From Mesorhizobium loti (GTDB lineage: Bacteria; Pseudomonadota; Alphaproteobacteria; Rhizobiales; Rhizobiaceae), in NCBI RefSeq assembly GCF_002858745.1, contig NZ_PJRO01000003.1, positions 62,001-126,000 of the forward strand: a DNA stretch of 64,000 bases. The letters are read 5' to 3'. A model generated the notes under the pieces. The model worked only from the letters and a program-made list of their open reading frames with translations, did not search any database and was not told where the DNA came from. The position numbers and the translations under genes are program-made. Positions 26,880 through 36,508 of the stretch are shown here, one piece after another. Numbering within the stretch: position 1 is the first letter of the stretch; every line of letters starts with the position of its first letter.

Positions 26880-29358
26880 GTCGCCGCGTGCTGTGTGAGA
26901 ACGGCGCGGCTGCCATCGCATTCAGAGCGCGGACTTCACCGTTAGGCCTTTCCGCATTTCCAAGCGCAACGAGCCGCACAAGCTTCTCGTCTCCTGGCGC
27001 TAGATGGAACCAATTGTCTGAGGGTCTGAAACCGGACACGTCGATCTGGACTGACTGGGCCAGACGAGCAGCGGTCAGCGCCAGCAGCCAATGTCCTCCG
27101 TCTTCGGAAAGTTCTGCTGTGATAGTGGTTGCAGCCAGCGCTTCAGCCCGGCCAAGTGGAAAATGAAACGCCTCCGCAACAAGGCTTCCATCGCCGGCGT
27201 TCTTCAGTCGGGCAACCGTTGCATTGTGTGCCGGCGGGCCAAAACGGAAAGCGTAGGCAGTGTCGAAGAAGGCACCGAACAGCGCCGTCGCCGGCAAGGT
27301 GATACCCTGGCGGGCGGGAACGATGATCACTTGCGAGCCGCGCACAACGGGTTGCACGCCATCACGCAGGCAGGCGATTTCGACGGTGAATTCGCGATCC
27401 GCTCCGCCATCGTTGACGACATGCACGTCGACGCCGTTGGTCCCTTCGTCCGTCAGCATGATCTGCACCGGACGGAAGGCGCGCTTCAACGCATACCAGA
27501 CCGGTTTCGGCGTTGCCTTGGCATCGACCACGCCCCAGCCGGCGCCGGGCAGCAGATCCTGGTACGTCCAGACCAGTGCGCCGTTGCAACCGGAAGCTGG
27601 CCGCCGCCACTCGGCGAAGGTCGCCTCCATCACCTCGCCCGTCACAGCACGCGAAAGGTCGAGATAACGGGCGGGATCCTCGCGCCGCAACCGCGCCGGA
27701 TCGACGCCATAGAGCAGCGCCAGGTAATGTTCGCGAATATCTTCGAAATCCCACGATGCGCCGCGGTCGCGCGGTACACGCGCCTTCCAGCGGGGATCGT
27801 GGAGAGCAGGGACCGGCAAATCAGCGTCGAGCAGGGCCTGCTCCGGCACATTGGCAAATGCCAGGCCTTCGGCGGCAAAGCGGACGCCGGCGCGCCGCGC
27901 ATCCTCCAGCGGACGGCAATAGGCACCGACGCCGTAGTAGTGAGTGACGCCCTCATTGGGCGAGAACGGCATCGCCCCGCCGCTTGGGCTGTTCGGTACA
28001 TAGGGTATGTCTGGCCTGATTGCAGCGGCAATCCCCGGCAGCAGTTCATCGGTCAGAGGGCCCGACCATGATGCCGGCGGCAGGCCAAGCATGGCCGCCT
28101 GTTGTGCCATTTCACTGCCGCCGCACAGCACCGCCAGCGACGGCGAAGCCGAAATGCCATGCAGGAACTGTTCCGCTTCCATGCGCACCGACGCCGCGAA
28201 ATCGGCATCGCCGATCGGGTAGTCGAAGTTGGCGAACATGAAGTCCTGCCAGACCATGATGCCGAGTTCATCACACAGCGCGAAGAACTCCGGCGTCTCA
28301 TAGACCATGGTTCCGCCAACCCGGATCATGTTCATGCCCGCGTCGGCCGCGAGTGCGAGAAATGGCGCGTAACGATCCCGTTCGCCGGGAAGGTCGACGA
28401 TGTCGGCACTGGTCCAGGCCGCTCCGCGGCAGAAGACGCGCACGCCATTGACGAGAAGGGTAAAGTTCCGCCGATCGGCTCCCCGATCGACGGCAATACG
28501 CCGGAAACCGGTGCGGCCGATGGTTCGACGCTCCCCGCCGGACAAGATCTCGACATCGTGCAGGACCGGCTCGCCATGCGTGCGCGGCCACCAGGCGGCA
28601 ACATCGGGAACGGAAAGACGACCTTCGAAATGACCATTCTTGCCCGAAATGTCGACTTCGCTGCCTGCACAAACAAGCCGGATGGAGCCTCCCACCCCTG
28701 CCATGTGGAAGCTCACCGTGAGTCGGCCGGTCCCGTCCTCGTCCAGTGTCGCGGCGACACGGACATCTCGCGGCTCGCTCGTTTCCTGCCGGACCAACCG
28801 GACGGCGCGATAGGGCCCAGCGGCCTGGACCTCCGGGCACCAGCCGGGCATGTAGCCAAGCACGGTGGTGCGGACCAGCCGCAAACCCGGCGGCGTGATC
28901 ATCTGCGGCCGCCAGCGCGCGCGCGGACCGCGCTTCTCCAGCTGCGGCGCAAGCGCCCGGAAACAAATCGCCAGCCTGTCGTTTCCGGTCAAGGTGACGG
29001 CCAGTTCGTGTCCGACAAACATCGAGCTTGAAGTCCTGACCAGATCGCCGTTGAAGTAGATTTCCGCGATCGTCGCCAGTCCGTCGAAATGCAGCGTGGC
29101 CGGTCCGGGTGCCTCACCCAACTGATCGAGAAAATACCAGGCATCGGTTGTATTCAACGGTCGCGGCAGCGTGCGGTCGAATTGACCGGCTCGTTCCAGT
29201 GCACCCGCGACAGTGCCAGGTACCGGCGCTGCTATCGTCCCAAGAGATCCTGTATCCGAAGGCGGCTTTTCCCATGTGCCGGCAGACGTAAGCGCCATCT
29301 GCCAACCCTGTTCCAGACGGCGGCCACGAGCGCTGTGTGCTGGAGTATCCGTGTCCAC
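26875..29358 (-). CDS. glycoside hydrolase family 2, beta-mannosidase-like
   Basis: An 827-residue GH2 enzyme: N-terminal sugar-binding jelly roll (DAWYFLDQLGEAPGPATLHF), an immunoglobulin-like domain, the TIM barrel (about 310-620) with VNGVRVFCRGAAW, LADEL-type FFALCDELGIMVWQDFMFAN, an acid/base Glu in VLCGGSEMAQQ and a nucleophile Glu in FAAEGLAF, then C-terminal beta domains. Beta-mannosidases show W-x-G-N-N-E and S-E-F-G at these places, so specificity may differ. Start is GTG at 29358. No signal peptide, so cytoplasmic. Last gene of the carrier-protein operon, 9 bases after the DUF1839 gene. Confidence 0.82.
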   Translation of the reverse strand: MDTDTPAHSARGRRLEQGWQMALTSAGTWEKPPSDTGSLGTIAAPVPGTVAGALERAGQFDRTLPRPLNTTDAWYFLDQLGEAPGPATLHFDGLATIAEIYFNGDLVRTSSSMFVGHELAVTLTGNDRLAICFRALAPQLEKRGPRARWRPQMITPPGLRLVRTTVLGYMPGWCPEVQAAGPYRAVRLVRQETSEPRDVRVAATLDEDGTGRLTVSFHMAGVGGSIRLVCAGSEVDISGKNGHFEGRLSVPDVAAWWPRTHGEPVLHDVEILSGGERRTIGRTGFRRIAVDRGADRRNFTLLVNGVRVFCRGAAWTSADIVDLPGERDRYAPFLALAADAGMNMIRVGGTMVYETPEFFALCDELGIMVWQDFMFANFDYPIGDADFAASVRMEAEQFLHGISASPSLAVLCGGSEMAQQAAMLGLPPASWSGPLTDELLPGIAAAIRPDIPYVPNSPSGGAMPFSPNEGVTHYYGVGAYCRPLEDARRAGVRFAAEGLAFANVPEQALLDADLPVPALHDPRWKARVPRDRGASWDFEDIREHYLALLYGVDPARLRREDPARYLDLSRAVTGEVMEATFAEWRRPASGCNGALVWTYQDLLPGAGWGVVDAKATPKPVWYALKRAFRPVQIMLTDEGTNGVDVHVVNDGGADREFTVEIACLRDGVQPVVRGSQVIIVPARQGITLPATALFGAFFDTAYAFRFGPPAHNATVARLKNAGDGSLVAEAFHFPLGRAEALAATTITAELSEDGGHWLLALTAARLAQSVQIDVSGFRPSDNWFHLAPGDEKLVRLVALGNAERPNGEVRALNAMAAAPFSHSTRRP

Positions 29359-29367
29359 TGTGCTTAC

Positions 29368-30342
29368 TCAGCCGAGCCTGCCGGCCAGGCCGCGCATCAG
29401 GCCATCCCAGGCCTCGACAGCCGGGGCGAGAGCAGCAGCCAGCGGTTCGAACTTGCGTCGTGCCACCGCGCGCGCCACCTGGAACTGCGTCGTCTTGGCG
29501 ACTTCGGAGATGCGCCGCGCGTGCCCGGCAGCTTCAGCCAGCGAACCATCGGGACGTAACCAATCGAGATGGCTGGCCGCCAGTTCAAAATTCGCGCCGA
29601 GCTGGCGCAACGTGTTGAACGCATATTTGTGGAAGAAATCGAACGGCCGCTCCGCCACCTTTTCGACCTGGCCGGGGAACGCCTTGGCAAAGGCGGCCAC
29701 CGGATTGTCGGCCGGCCGGCGCGCGAAATGCTGTTTCGCCAACCGCTCGGCGTGCGAATGCAGATGATCGTGCGCGGGCCGTTGCGCGGGGAATTTGGCG
29801 AATTCCGTATAGGGCAGGAACGGCAATTGCTCTGGGCCGTCCGTCATATGGAACAGCCCGTCGAAATCGTCGCCTTCCAGATGGAAGAAACCGGCATTGT
29901 GGAAATAATCGATGCTGCGATTGGCAAGATCGAGCCGATTGATCGCCACTGTCGTCTTGCCATGCTCATTTTGGTAACCGACACCGTGCGTGTCGGGCAT
30001 GTAGAAACTGTCCATTTCGACAAGGCACAGCCGGCCACGTGTCAGCTGTTCCTCGACATGCGCCTCCACACGGTCATAGATGGCAAGTTCCGTACAACGG
30101 ATGCCATAGAGCGCTTCGAGGTCCTCGAGCGGCACCTTGAAGAAGGTGAACTGGTCGCCCTCGAAATCCTGCGTCAGCGTGAAACCGAGCATTGCCTCTG
30201 GCTCACTGCCAAAGGCATGTAGCGTCTCGATCCAGAGATCGACATAACAATTGGTTTCCGGCCACATGCGCTCCGGCTGGTGCAGCGCGTGCGGCTTGTA
30301 ACTGGCAGGGTCGAGCCCGGCAAAGATCGTCGGCAGTGCCAA
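29368..30342 (-). CDS. DUF1839 family protein
   Basis: A 324-residue protein of unknown function: LDPASYKPHALHQPERMWPE near the start, then NCYVDLWIETLHAFG, EDLEALYGI, a conserved stretch VEMDSFYMPDTHGVGYQNEH and FHLEGDDFDGLF. DUF1839 genes travel with amino acid:carrier-protein ligases, so a step on the carrier-bound amino acid (transfer or condensation) is plausible; the Asn-Cys-Tyr near residue 28 and conserved Asp/His might be catalytic. Start is probably TTG at 30342, right after the ligase stop (30345); no ATG lies upstream within reach. Function is inference from context. Confidence 0.8.
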   Translation of the reverse strand: MALPTIFAGLDPASYKPHALHQPERMWPETNCYVDLWIETLHAFGSEPEAMLGFTLTQDFEGDQFTFFKVPLEDLEALYGIRCTELAIYDRVEAHVEEQLTRGRLCLVEMDSFYMPDTHGVGYQNEHGKTTVAINRLDLANRSIDYFHNAGFFHLEGDDFDGLFHMTDGPEQLPFLPYTEFAKFPAQRPAHDHLHSHAERLAKQHFARRPADNPVAAFAKAFPGQVEKVAERPFDFFHKYAFNTLRQLGANFELAASHLDWLRPDGSLAEAAGHARRISEVAKTTQFQVARAVARRKFEPLAAALAPAVEAWDGLMRGLAGRLG

Positions 30343-30344
30343 GA

Positions 30345-31253
30345 TCAGAACCCGAACGTCTTGCGCACCGGCGACGGCCAGGCGTCGATGTCCAGCCCGT
30401 GATGGTTGAGCAGCGCCAGCGCGATACGCTCCAGCCCGAAGCCGACGCATGCCGTATGGGCGACTTCGCCGTCTGCCGTGTTGATTTCCCAGCCCTTGCC
30501 GAAATGATCCTGATGATAGTTGAAGCTCATGCAGGCCGTCGGCTTTGTGGTCGAGGTGATTGGGATCAGCAGCTCGAATTTCAAATTCTGGTCGCGCTGG
30601 TTGTTCTTCATCATGCGCCCGGCGCGGCCAAAGAACGGGTCATTGGCGACGTCGATCTCGACCGGCAGGCCCACTGAGGCCATCAGCGCCTTGCCGCGTT
30701 CCATCCAGTCATTGCGGAACGCCATCACCTGTTCCGGCGTGCCCATGCGCACATATTCGCGCATGCGAAAAAGCTGCATCCGGGCCGGGTCGTTGGACGG
30801 CTCGCGCCGGAAACAATAGGACTGCAGGTCGAACAGACCGCCGCTTTCGGGCAACGCACCACGCTTGGCCACCGTCGGATAGAGCGGATAGCAGGCCGCC
30901 GGCGTCAGCACGATGTCGGTGCCTTCCTGGGTCTTGGTCCAGTCATCGCCCGTCTCCAGACATTGCAGCAGATTCATGTGGTCGAGATCGTTGCCGCAGA
31001 AAGAATGTATCGTGCCCGCGAGCTGTGGAAAGCTCTTCATGTAGCCGCTGCCTTCGAAATGCGCGCGATTCATGCCGGGCGGGAAGCGAATCGGTTCGGC
31101 GCCATCGCCGCCGCCGACCTTGTCGATCAGCGCCTCGAAGCGGGTGATGATGTCCTCGAAGCGGCCGCTACGGCCATAAAGCCCCTCGACACCGGTTTCG
31201 ATAAGCAGGCCTGTTTCAAACAGCCTATCAAGAAGCGAGGTTTGCTGGTCCAT
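30345..31253 (-). CDS. amino acid:[carrier protein] ligase (class II aaRS-like)
   Basis: A 302-residue stand-alone catalytic core of the atypical seryl-tRNA synthetase type without a tRNA-binding domain. Class II motif 2 appears as [20 protein letters not shown] and motif 3 as [11 protein letters not shown]. Cys121, Glu166 and Cys269 sit at the same relative spacing (45 and 103 residues) as the zinc ligands I recall for the characterised Bradyrhizobium enzyme. The family activates Gly or Ala with ATP and loads it on the phosphopantetheine of a small carrier protein, not on tRNA. The carrier is encoded two genes upstream in the same operon. GGGG before the ATG; 3 bases after the flavoprotein gene. 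Confidence 0.92.
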   Translation of the reverse strand: MDQQTSLLDRLFETGLLIETGVEGLYGRSGRFEDIITRFEALIDKVGGGDGAEPIRFPPGMNRAHFEGSGYMKSFPQLAGTIHSFCGNDLDHMNLLQCLETGDDWTKTQEGTDIVLTPAACYPLYPTVAKRGALPESGGLFDLQSYCFRREPSNDPARMQLFRMREYVRMGTPEQVMAFRNDWMERGKALMASVGLPVEIDVANDPFFGRAGRMMKNNQRDQNLKFELLIPITSTTKPTACMSFNYHQDHFGKGWEINTADGEVAHTACVGFGLERIALALLNHHGLDIDAWPSPVRKTFGF

Positions 31254-31256
31254 GGC

Positions 31257-32429
31257 TTACCCCATCAGGCTCGTGTCCTGCTTGTGCACAAGCAGGAGGT
31301 TCGACGTGTTACCGAGAATTCGGTCGTTGGAAATCATCAATTGCGCCGAATGCGCATCGCGCAGGTGCCGGCCGAGGCTGTAGGGCGTGCCATTCTTGTA
31401 ACCGAGAATGCCGCACACCAGCATGGCGTGGTTGATGATGATGAGGATCGTCTCGGAAGAGCCAATCTTCACGTTGTTCATCGCCACCGCGAAGCCGATG
31501 GAAGACAGGCGGTCGTGGTCAGCTTTCGCCGCCTCGAACTCGCGCAGGCCGGCGATGATGTTGGATTTCAGCAGTTGCAGCAGGCTGGAAGCCTCGGCCA
31601 GCCGCAATGCGCCGGGCGGCGGCGCGCCAGGACTCTTGCGGGCCGCCGCCCGCACGAAGCTCTGCGCGCGGGCCATGGCGTTGACGGCGATGCCGTACCA
31701 CACCGCGCTCCACAGCAGATGCGAGGTCGCCAGCATTGACTGCGCTGCGATTTCTGCAAACGGCTTCGGCAGGATCTGCACGGCGGGAGCATCACCCTTG
31801 AACAGATAGCCGTCCGAGCAGGTGCCGCGCATGCCGAGTGTATCCCACACCTGGGTACGTTCCAGCGTGTACTGGTCCTTGGTGAACGCCGTCATCACCT
31901 GGTCGGTGGAGGCTGCCTCGGCATTTGCGCGCGAGGTGATCAAAATGGCGTCGGCATATTCGCCATAGGAGATGACCGTGGCATCCTTCTCCAGATGGCA
32001 GTCGGCCCCATTCACTTCTATAGCGCAGATGCTGTTGCGCAGATTGCCGCCAATGCCGCCTTCGGTAGTGGCGGAGGCCAGCAGCAATTGTTCGTCGGCT
32101 ACGCGGCGCATGAAGGTACGGTGCCAGTCGCTTTCCGAGCCATGCGAGACAAGACTGGAAAGCTTGATGTGGTGCATGGCGAAAACCATCGCCGCCGAAG
32201 CGCAGGACTGGCCGATCAGCGAACAGATTTCGGCGACGTCGGATATCGTCGCATCCTCACCGCCAAGGTTGTTGGCGATCTGAACGGAAAACAACCGTTC
32301 GAGCCGCATGGCATCGACGGCCTCCCGGGGGAAACGGCTCTTGATGTCGACATCGTCTGCATGAGCGGCGGCAACCGCCGCAACGCGACCGGCGCGTTCG
32401 GCGAGACTTGTGCTGGCCGGCGCGTTCAT
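31257..32429 (-). CDS. acyl-CoA dehydrogenase-like flavoprotein
   Basis: A 390-residue member of the acyl-CoA dehydrogenase superfamily. N-terminal helices (FPREAVDAMRLERLFSVQIA), middle beta domain with LASATTEGGIGGNLRNSICAI and DTLGMRGTCSDGYLF, then the C-terminal helical bundle (NNVKIGSSETILIIINHAML). The usual catalytic Glu position is not obvious to me. Given the genes around it, the likely substrate is an aminoacyl thioester on the carrier protein, as PltE-type enzymes oxidise prolyl-carrier. Its ATG overlaps the carrier-protein stop (ATGA) and it ends 3 bases before the ligase gene. Confidence 0.85.
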   Translation of the reverse strand: MNAPASTSLAERAGRVAAVAAAHADDVDIKSRFPREAVDAMRLERLFSVQIANNLGGEDATISDVAEICSLIGQSCASAAMVFAMHHIKLSSLVSHGSESDWHRTFMRRVADEQLLLASATTEGGIGGNLRNSICAIEVNGADCHLEKDATVISYGEYADAILITSRANAEAASTDQVMTAFTKDQYTLERTQVWDTLGMRGTCSDGYLFKGDAPAVQILPKPFAEIAAQSMLATSHLLWSAVWYGIAVNAMARAQSFVRAAARKSPGAPPPGALRLAEASSLLQLLKSNIIAGLREFEAAKADHDRLSSIGFAVAMNNVKIGSSETILIIINHAMLVCGILGYKNGTPYSLGRHLRDAHSAQLMISNDRILGNTSNLLLVHKQDTSLMG

Positions 32430-32698
32430 TCTGCCGCCGGAGCCCCGTCGAGAATACCCTGCACAGCGCCGGCAATCGCGTCGACGCTCTGGAATGTTTT
32501 TCGGTTGAGCAGCGAGTCCGGGAATTCGAGGTCGAACGCCTCTTCGAGAGCCAGCATGATCTGAACAGAAGCGAATGAGGACAAGCCTGCCGCGTAGAGG
32601 TCAGACTGGTCACCGAGCGCTTCGATCCCGCCCGGAAAACCGCCGCGCGCGGCCAGAACTTCACGAATTTTCGACTTTACATCGCTCAAGATAGTCAC
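32426..32698 (-). CDS. acyl/aminoacyl carrier protein
   Basis: A 90-residue carrier protein of four-helix type: ILSDVKSKIREVLAARGG, then LYAAGLSSFASVQIMLALEE, where Ser41 in GLSSF takes the place of the phosphopantetheine serine in the usual GLDSL, and LNRKTFQSVDAIA as helix III. The start is GTG at 32698 or TTG at 32689 (AGGGTGA upstream favours the latter). First gene of the operon and the presumed amino acid acceptor of the ligase. No holo-ACP synthase is nearby. 32699-32916 upstream should hold the promoter, but I could not pick one. Confidence 0.88.
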   Translation of the reverse strand: MTILSDVKSKIREVLAARGGFPGGIEALGDQSDLYAAGLSSFASVQIMLALEEAFDLEFPDSLLNRKTFQSVDAIAGAVQGILDGAPAAE

Positions 32699-32916
32699 CC
32701 TGCCTACAAGGAACGCTCCGTCCTCGTGCTCTCTCTAAATTAGTCGCGATAAAATCGCATGAACGGGAATGGATAACAGCCTGTAAACCCCTCCACCCGG
32801 AACCTCCACGCTAGCGCATCGGCCCAAAAATCGAAATCTATTTCGCCAAGCTCGATGTGCAGGCTCAAAGTACTGGAGCCTCCTTTGCGCGTCCAATGGA
32901 TACGTCGCGCTGTGCT

Positions 32917-33402
32917 CTAAAGTGTGAAGGACCAGAACAGGCAGGCAACCGTTACAGCCGCGAAAATGACCAGGAAAAGGCTGCGCAGGAGAACATTGCG
33001 CCGCAGCTCGTTCATGACGAGATGACAGCCAACGACGGCCGCGACAAACAGGAAGCGCCAGTTCCACAGCGCCCAAAGCGCGCTGCTTTGCCCGAAGGCC
33101 CAGCGCGCCGCTAGCGAGCCGACGATGCTGGCAAACAGCACCACCACTGCCCAGACGATGATGTCTGCGGCATTGAGCAGAACAATGCTTGCCGCACGCA
33201 GGGGCAACACCATCATGAGCATGGCCGAAAAGAAATACAGGGCAGCCAGCGGCAGGAAAGTCGCGGCATCAGCAATGTCATCCAGCCGCTTCACGCCGAT
33301 GGCTCCGAACGGATACCCGTGTTGTGCAACGGCAAAGCTGAGTGCCATCAGCAAAGCTGAGAACACCGCAACCAGGGCGAATGAAGTGACGATCTTGCTC
33401 AC
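32917..33402 (-). CDS. four-span membrane protein of unknown function
   Basis: A 161-residue protein with hydrophobic spans at about 5-27, 46-68, 75-100, 112-130 and 138-158. A conserved-looking loop YPFGAIGVKRLDDIADAATF separates the first two. No family recognised. GTG start at 33402 with GAGGGAAG upstream. Between the carrier-protein operon and ugpC, same direction, but 218 and 103 bases from each, so probably on its own. Confidence 0.65.
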   Translation of the reverse strand: MSKIVTSFALVAVFSALLMALSFAVAQHGYPFGAIGVKRLDDIADAATFLPLAALYFFSAMLMMVLPLRAASIVLLNAADIIVWAVVVLFASIVGSLAARWAFGQSSALWALWNWRFLFVAAVVGCHLVMNELRRNVLLRSLFLVIFAAVTVACLFWSFTL

Positions 33403-33505
33403 AGCGCTTCCCTCACGAATCGGACGAAGGCAAGCCTAGCGCTATGTCGTAAACCGCAGGTAAGTCGAAGATAGGTAGATTGAAGAACGCAGGGCGTCTT
33501 CGCCG

Positions 33506-34627
33506 TCAAGCAGTGATTTGCAGCGGCATTGCCTGTTTCGCTGAAGCCGCAGGCGCCCTCACCTCTTCCAGGCGCCGGCCGCTGTCGGCGTCGAACAACT
33601 GGATGTCGCCGGGATCGACAGAGAAGAGGAACGGCTGGCCTGACTGGAGATCGGCCCGCGTCGCGACGTGCACGATCATCGCCTGTCCGCCGAATGAGCC
33701 GTGCAGCAATTTTGCGATGCCGAGTTCCTCGGCAAAATCGAAGCGCGCGGAAAGTGGACCCGAACCGAACTTCACCGCTTCCGCGCGAAAACCGGCAATC
33801 ACCGGACCGTGGCCGATCTCCGGCCACTGGTTGCGATCGTAGGCAAGCTGCTGGCCGTCCGGCAACTTGATGACACCTTCGTCCGGATGGCCGGCTCCCT
33901 TCAGGAGATTGAGCCCAGGCGAGCCGATGAAATTGGCGACATAGGTGGTTTCCGGCCGCCCATAAACCTCGCTCGGCGTGCCGATCTGCTCGATGCCGCC
34001 CTTGTTCATCACCACAATGCGGTCGGCCAGCGTCATTGCCTCGACCTGGTCGTGTGTAACGAACAGCGTGGTCGCGCCGAGGCGCTGATGCAGCTTGCGG
34101 ATTTCGACCCGCATGGCGACGCGCAATGTTGCATCCAGATTGGACAACGGCTCATCGTAAAGGAATACTTTTGGCTCGCGGATCATGGCGCGCCCCATCG
34201 CCACGCGCTGCCGCTGACCGCCGGAAAGCTGAGCCGGCTTGCGTTCGAGAAAATCGGTCAGACCGAGCGTTGCGGCCACCTTGTTGACGCGCTCGATGCG
34301 TTCGGCTTTCGGAAGCCCGGCGATCTTCAGCGAATAGCCGATGTTCTTCGCCACCGACATGTGCGGGTAGAGTGCATAGTTCTGGAACACCATGGCGCAA
34401 CCGCGCTCGCGCGGCTCCAGTCTGTTGACCACACGGCCGGCAATCGCGACGTCGCCCGAGGTGATCGATTCCAGGCCGGCCACCATGCGCAGCAGTGTGG
34501 ACTTGCCGCAGCCAGAGGGACCCAGGATGACGATCAGCTCGCCGCTGGCGACATCGAGGTTCACGCCATGCACGACCTCGTTCTTGGCGTAGGATTTGCG
34601 CACATCGCGCAGGGTGATTTCGGCCAT
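33506..34627 (-). CDS. ugpC: glycerol-3-phosphate ABC transporter ATPase
   Basis: A 373-residue ATPase of the CUT1 (MalK/UgpC) type: Walker [10 protein letters not shown] at 36-44, signature LSGGQ at 134-138, Walker B VFLYDEP about 154-160, switch His in [10 protein letters not shown], and a C-terminal TOBE/regulatory domain (about 240-373). Energises UgpBAE. 13 bases after ugpE. ATPases of this class are often shared, so the substrate comes from the operon. Confidence 0.92.
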   Translation of the reverse strand: MAEITLRDVRKSYAKNEVVHGVNLDVASGELIVILGPSGCGKSTLLRMVAGLESITSGDVAIAGRVVNRLEPRERGCAMVFQNYALYPHMSVAKNIGYSLKIAGLPKAERIERVNKVAATLGLTDFLERKPAQLSGGQRQRVAMGRAMIREPKVFLYDEPLSNLDATLRVAMRVEIRKLHQRLGATTLFVTHDQVEAMTLADRIVVMNKGGIEQIGTPSEVYGRPETTYVANFIGSPGLNLLKGAGHPDEGVIKLPDGQQLAYDRNQWPEIGHGPVIAGFRAEAVKFGSGPLSARFDFAEELGIAKLLHGSFGGQAMIVHVATRADLQSGQPFLFSVDPGDIQLFDADSGRRLEEVRAPAASAKQAMPLQITA

Positions 34628-34640
34628 GGGATATTGTCCG

Positions 34641-35537
34641 TTATTTTTCAGTGGAGATGAGGCCGCGCACGAACCAGCGCTGCAGGAAGATGGTGACCAG
34701 CACCGGTGGCGTCAGCACGATCAGGTTGGCGGCCATGGCGACGTTCCAGATCGGCGGTTCGCCGAACACCGGTCCCGGCACGATCTTCTGGAGCTGCATG
34801 GTAGCGGTGGCGAAGTTCTGCTGGTCCGTCACCACCAGCAGCGGCCACAGATACTGGTTCCACGACCACACGAACATGATGGTGGCGAGCGCCGCCATGT
34901 TGGTCTTGGACAGCGGCATCAGCACTTCGAGGAAGAAACGCACCGGCCCCGAGCCGTCCATCTTGGCGGCTTCGGTCAATTCGTCGGGAACGGTGAGGAA
35001 GAACTGCCTGTAGAGAAAGGTGCCGGTGGCGGTGGCGATCAGCGGCAGGATCAGGCCGGAATAGGAATTGAGCAGGTTCCATTCCGGCAATCCGACCGAG
35101 ATTCCGAACAGTTCGAAGATCGCCTTGAATGGCCGCAACGCGTCGGCCGCCACCGCATAGGTCGGCACGATGCGCACTTCCAGCGGCAGCATCAGGGTGA
35201 TGAAGATCAGCCAGAACATCACCATGCGCAGCCTGTAGCGGAAGTAGACGATCGAGAATGCCGAAAGCGCGGCGATCACGATCTTGCCGATGGTGACGCC
35301 GCCGGCGACAATGATGGAATTCAGCATCACCCGGTCGAAATTGCCGCGCTCCCAGGCGGTGGCCATGTTCTCGAAGAAATGGCCGCCGGGCATGAGCGGC
35401 ATGGGCACCTGGTTCACGGTGTGGAAATCGTGGCTCGCCGCCACGAAGATGATCCAGAATGGGATGAGCAGCGCCACAAGGCTGACGATGAGCAACGCGT
35501 GAGTGACGAAGTCGAGGACGGGGGTGCGTTCGATCAC
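34641..35537 (-). CDS. ugpE: glycerol-3-phosphate ABC transporter permease UgpE
   Basis: A 298-residue permease with six spans; the coupling motif is [20 protein letters not shown], and [20 protein letters not shown] is typical of UgpE. GTG start at 35537. Works with UgpA as the channel. Downstream of ugpA by 9 bases. Confidence 0.93.
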   Translation of the reverse strand: MIERTPVLDFVTHALLIVSLVALLIPFWIIFVAASHDFHTVNQVPMPLMPGGHFFENMATAWERGNFDRVMLNSIIVAGGVTIGKIVIAALSAFSIVYFRYRLRMVMFWLIFITLMLPLEVRIVPTYAVAADALRPFKAIFELFGISVGLPEWNLLNSYSGLILPLIATATGTFLYRQFFLTVPDELTEAAKMDGSGPVRFFLEVLMPLSKTNMAALATIMFVWSWNQYLWPLLVVTDQQNFATATMQLQKIVPGPVFGEPPIWNVAMAANLIVLTPPVLVTIFLQRWFVRGLISTEK

Positions 35538-35546
35538 GGCTTGGCC

Positions 35547-36431
35547 TCAGCGATAGTGGACGCGCCGCTCGACGAAGCGGAACTGGATGAAGGTCAGCGC
35601 GATGACGAGCACCATCAGCACGATCGATTGCGCGGCGGCGAGCGAGTAGTCCTTGCCCTGGAAGCCGTCGGTGTAGATTTTGTAGACCATCAGTTCGGTC
35701 GCCCGTGCCGGGCCGCCGGATGTGGTGATGTCGACGATGCCGAAACTGTCGACGAAACTGTCGGTGATGTTGATCACGATCAGGAAGAACAGTGTCGGCG
35801 TGATCAGCGGCAGCTGGATGTCCCGCATGCGCTGGAGCACGCTGGCACCATCCATGGCACCGGCTTCCGAGATCGTGCGCGGGATCGACTGCAGGGCTGC
35901 CAGAAAGAAGATGAAATTGTAACCCACCATCTTCCAGCTCTGCGCCAGCACGATGAGGGTGAAGGCATCATAACCGTTGAGCGCCGGGTTCCAGAGACCG
36001 GGAAACGCATTGTTGATGACCGACACAAAGCCGGCATCCGGCGAGAAGATGAAGCGGAACGCCAGGCCGACCGCGGGCGCAGCCAGCGCATAGGGCAGGA
36101 AAAAGGTGAATTTGTAGACCTGGTGGCCGGGCAGCCGGCGGTCGACGAAGAGCGCGAGCAATGCGGCAATGGCGAGCGAAAGCACCGTGGCCGAAAAGGC
36201 GAAAGTCAATGAAACGCGCACCGAGTTCCAGTATTTCGGGTCCTCGAACACGGTCATGAAATTCTGCAGGCCAACCCACTGGTTGCTGCCACCGAAAGGT
36301 GGCTCCAGCGTAAGTGACCAGTAAAGCGCTTCGCCGGACGGCCAGTAGAAGAAAACGAAGATCAGAAGCATCTGCGGAGCGATGAAGGCTGCCGCCAGCC
36401 ACAAATTGGAGAAAGTCGCACGCTTTTCCAC
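35547..36431 (-). CDS. ugpA: glycerol-3-phosphate ABC transporter permease UgpA
   Basis: A 294-residue permease with six spans; EAGAMDGASVLQRMRDIQLP is the coupling loop to UgpC and SLTLEPPFGGSNQWVGLQNF follows the first span as in other UgpA. GTG start at 36431. 77 bases after ugpB. Confidence 0.93.
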   Translation of the reverse strand: MEKRATFSNLWLAAAFIAPQMLLIFVFFYWPSGEALYWSLTLEPPFGGSNQWVGLQNFMTVFEDPKYWNSVRVSLTFAFSATVLSLAIAALLALFVDRRLPGHQVYKFTFFLPYALAAPAVGLAFRFIFSPDAGFVSVINNAFPGLWNPALNGYDAFTLIVLAQSWKMVGYNFIFFLAALQSIPRTISEAGAMDGASVLQRMRDIQLPLITPTLFFLIVINITDSFVDSFGIVDITTSGGPARATELMVYKIYTDGFQGKDYSLAAAQSIVLMVLVIALTFIQFRFVERRVHYR

Positions 36432-36508
36432 GCGGATGCCCCTTGCCGGTCATGTTTGGGAAAGGGGCGCCGCGGCAAGCCGCGACGCCCGGATAAGGTC
36501 AGGCCTGC

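Noticed and set aside
34596..36212. 538-codon open frame antisense to ugpE/ugpA
   Set aside because: Charged Asp/Glu/His/Arg-rich translation that mirrors hydrophobic permease codons; no ribosome site or family.
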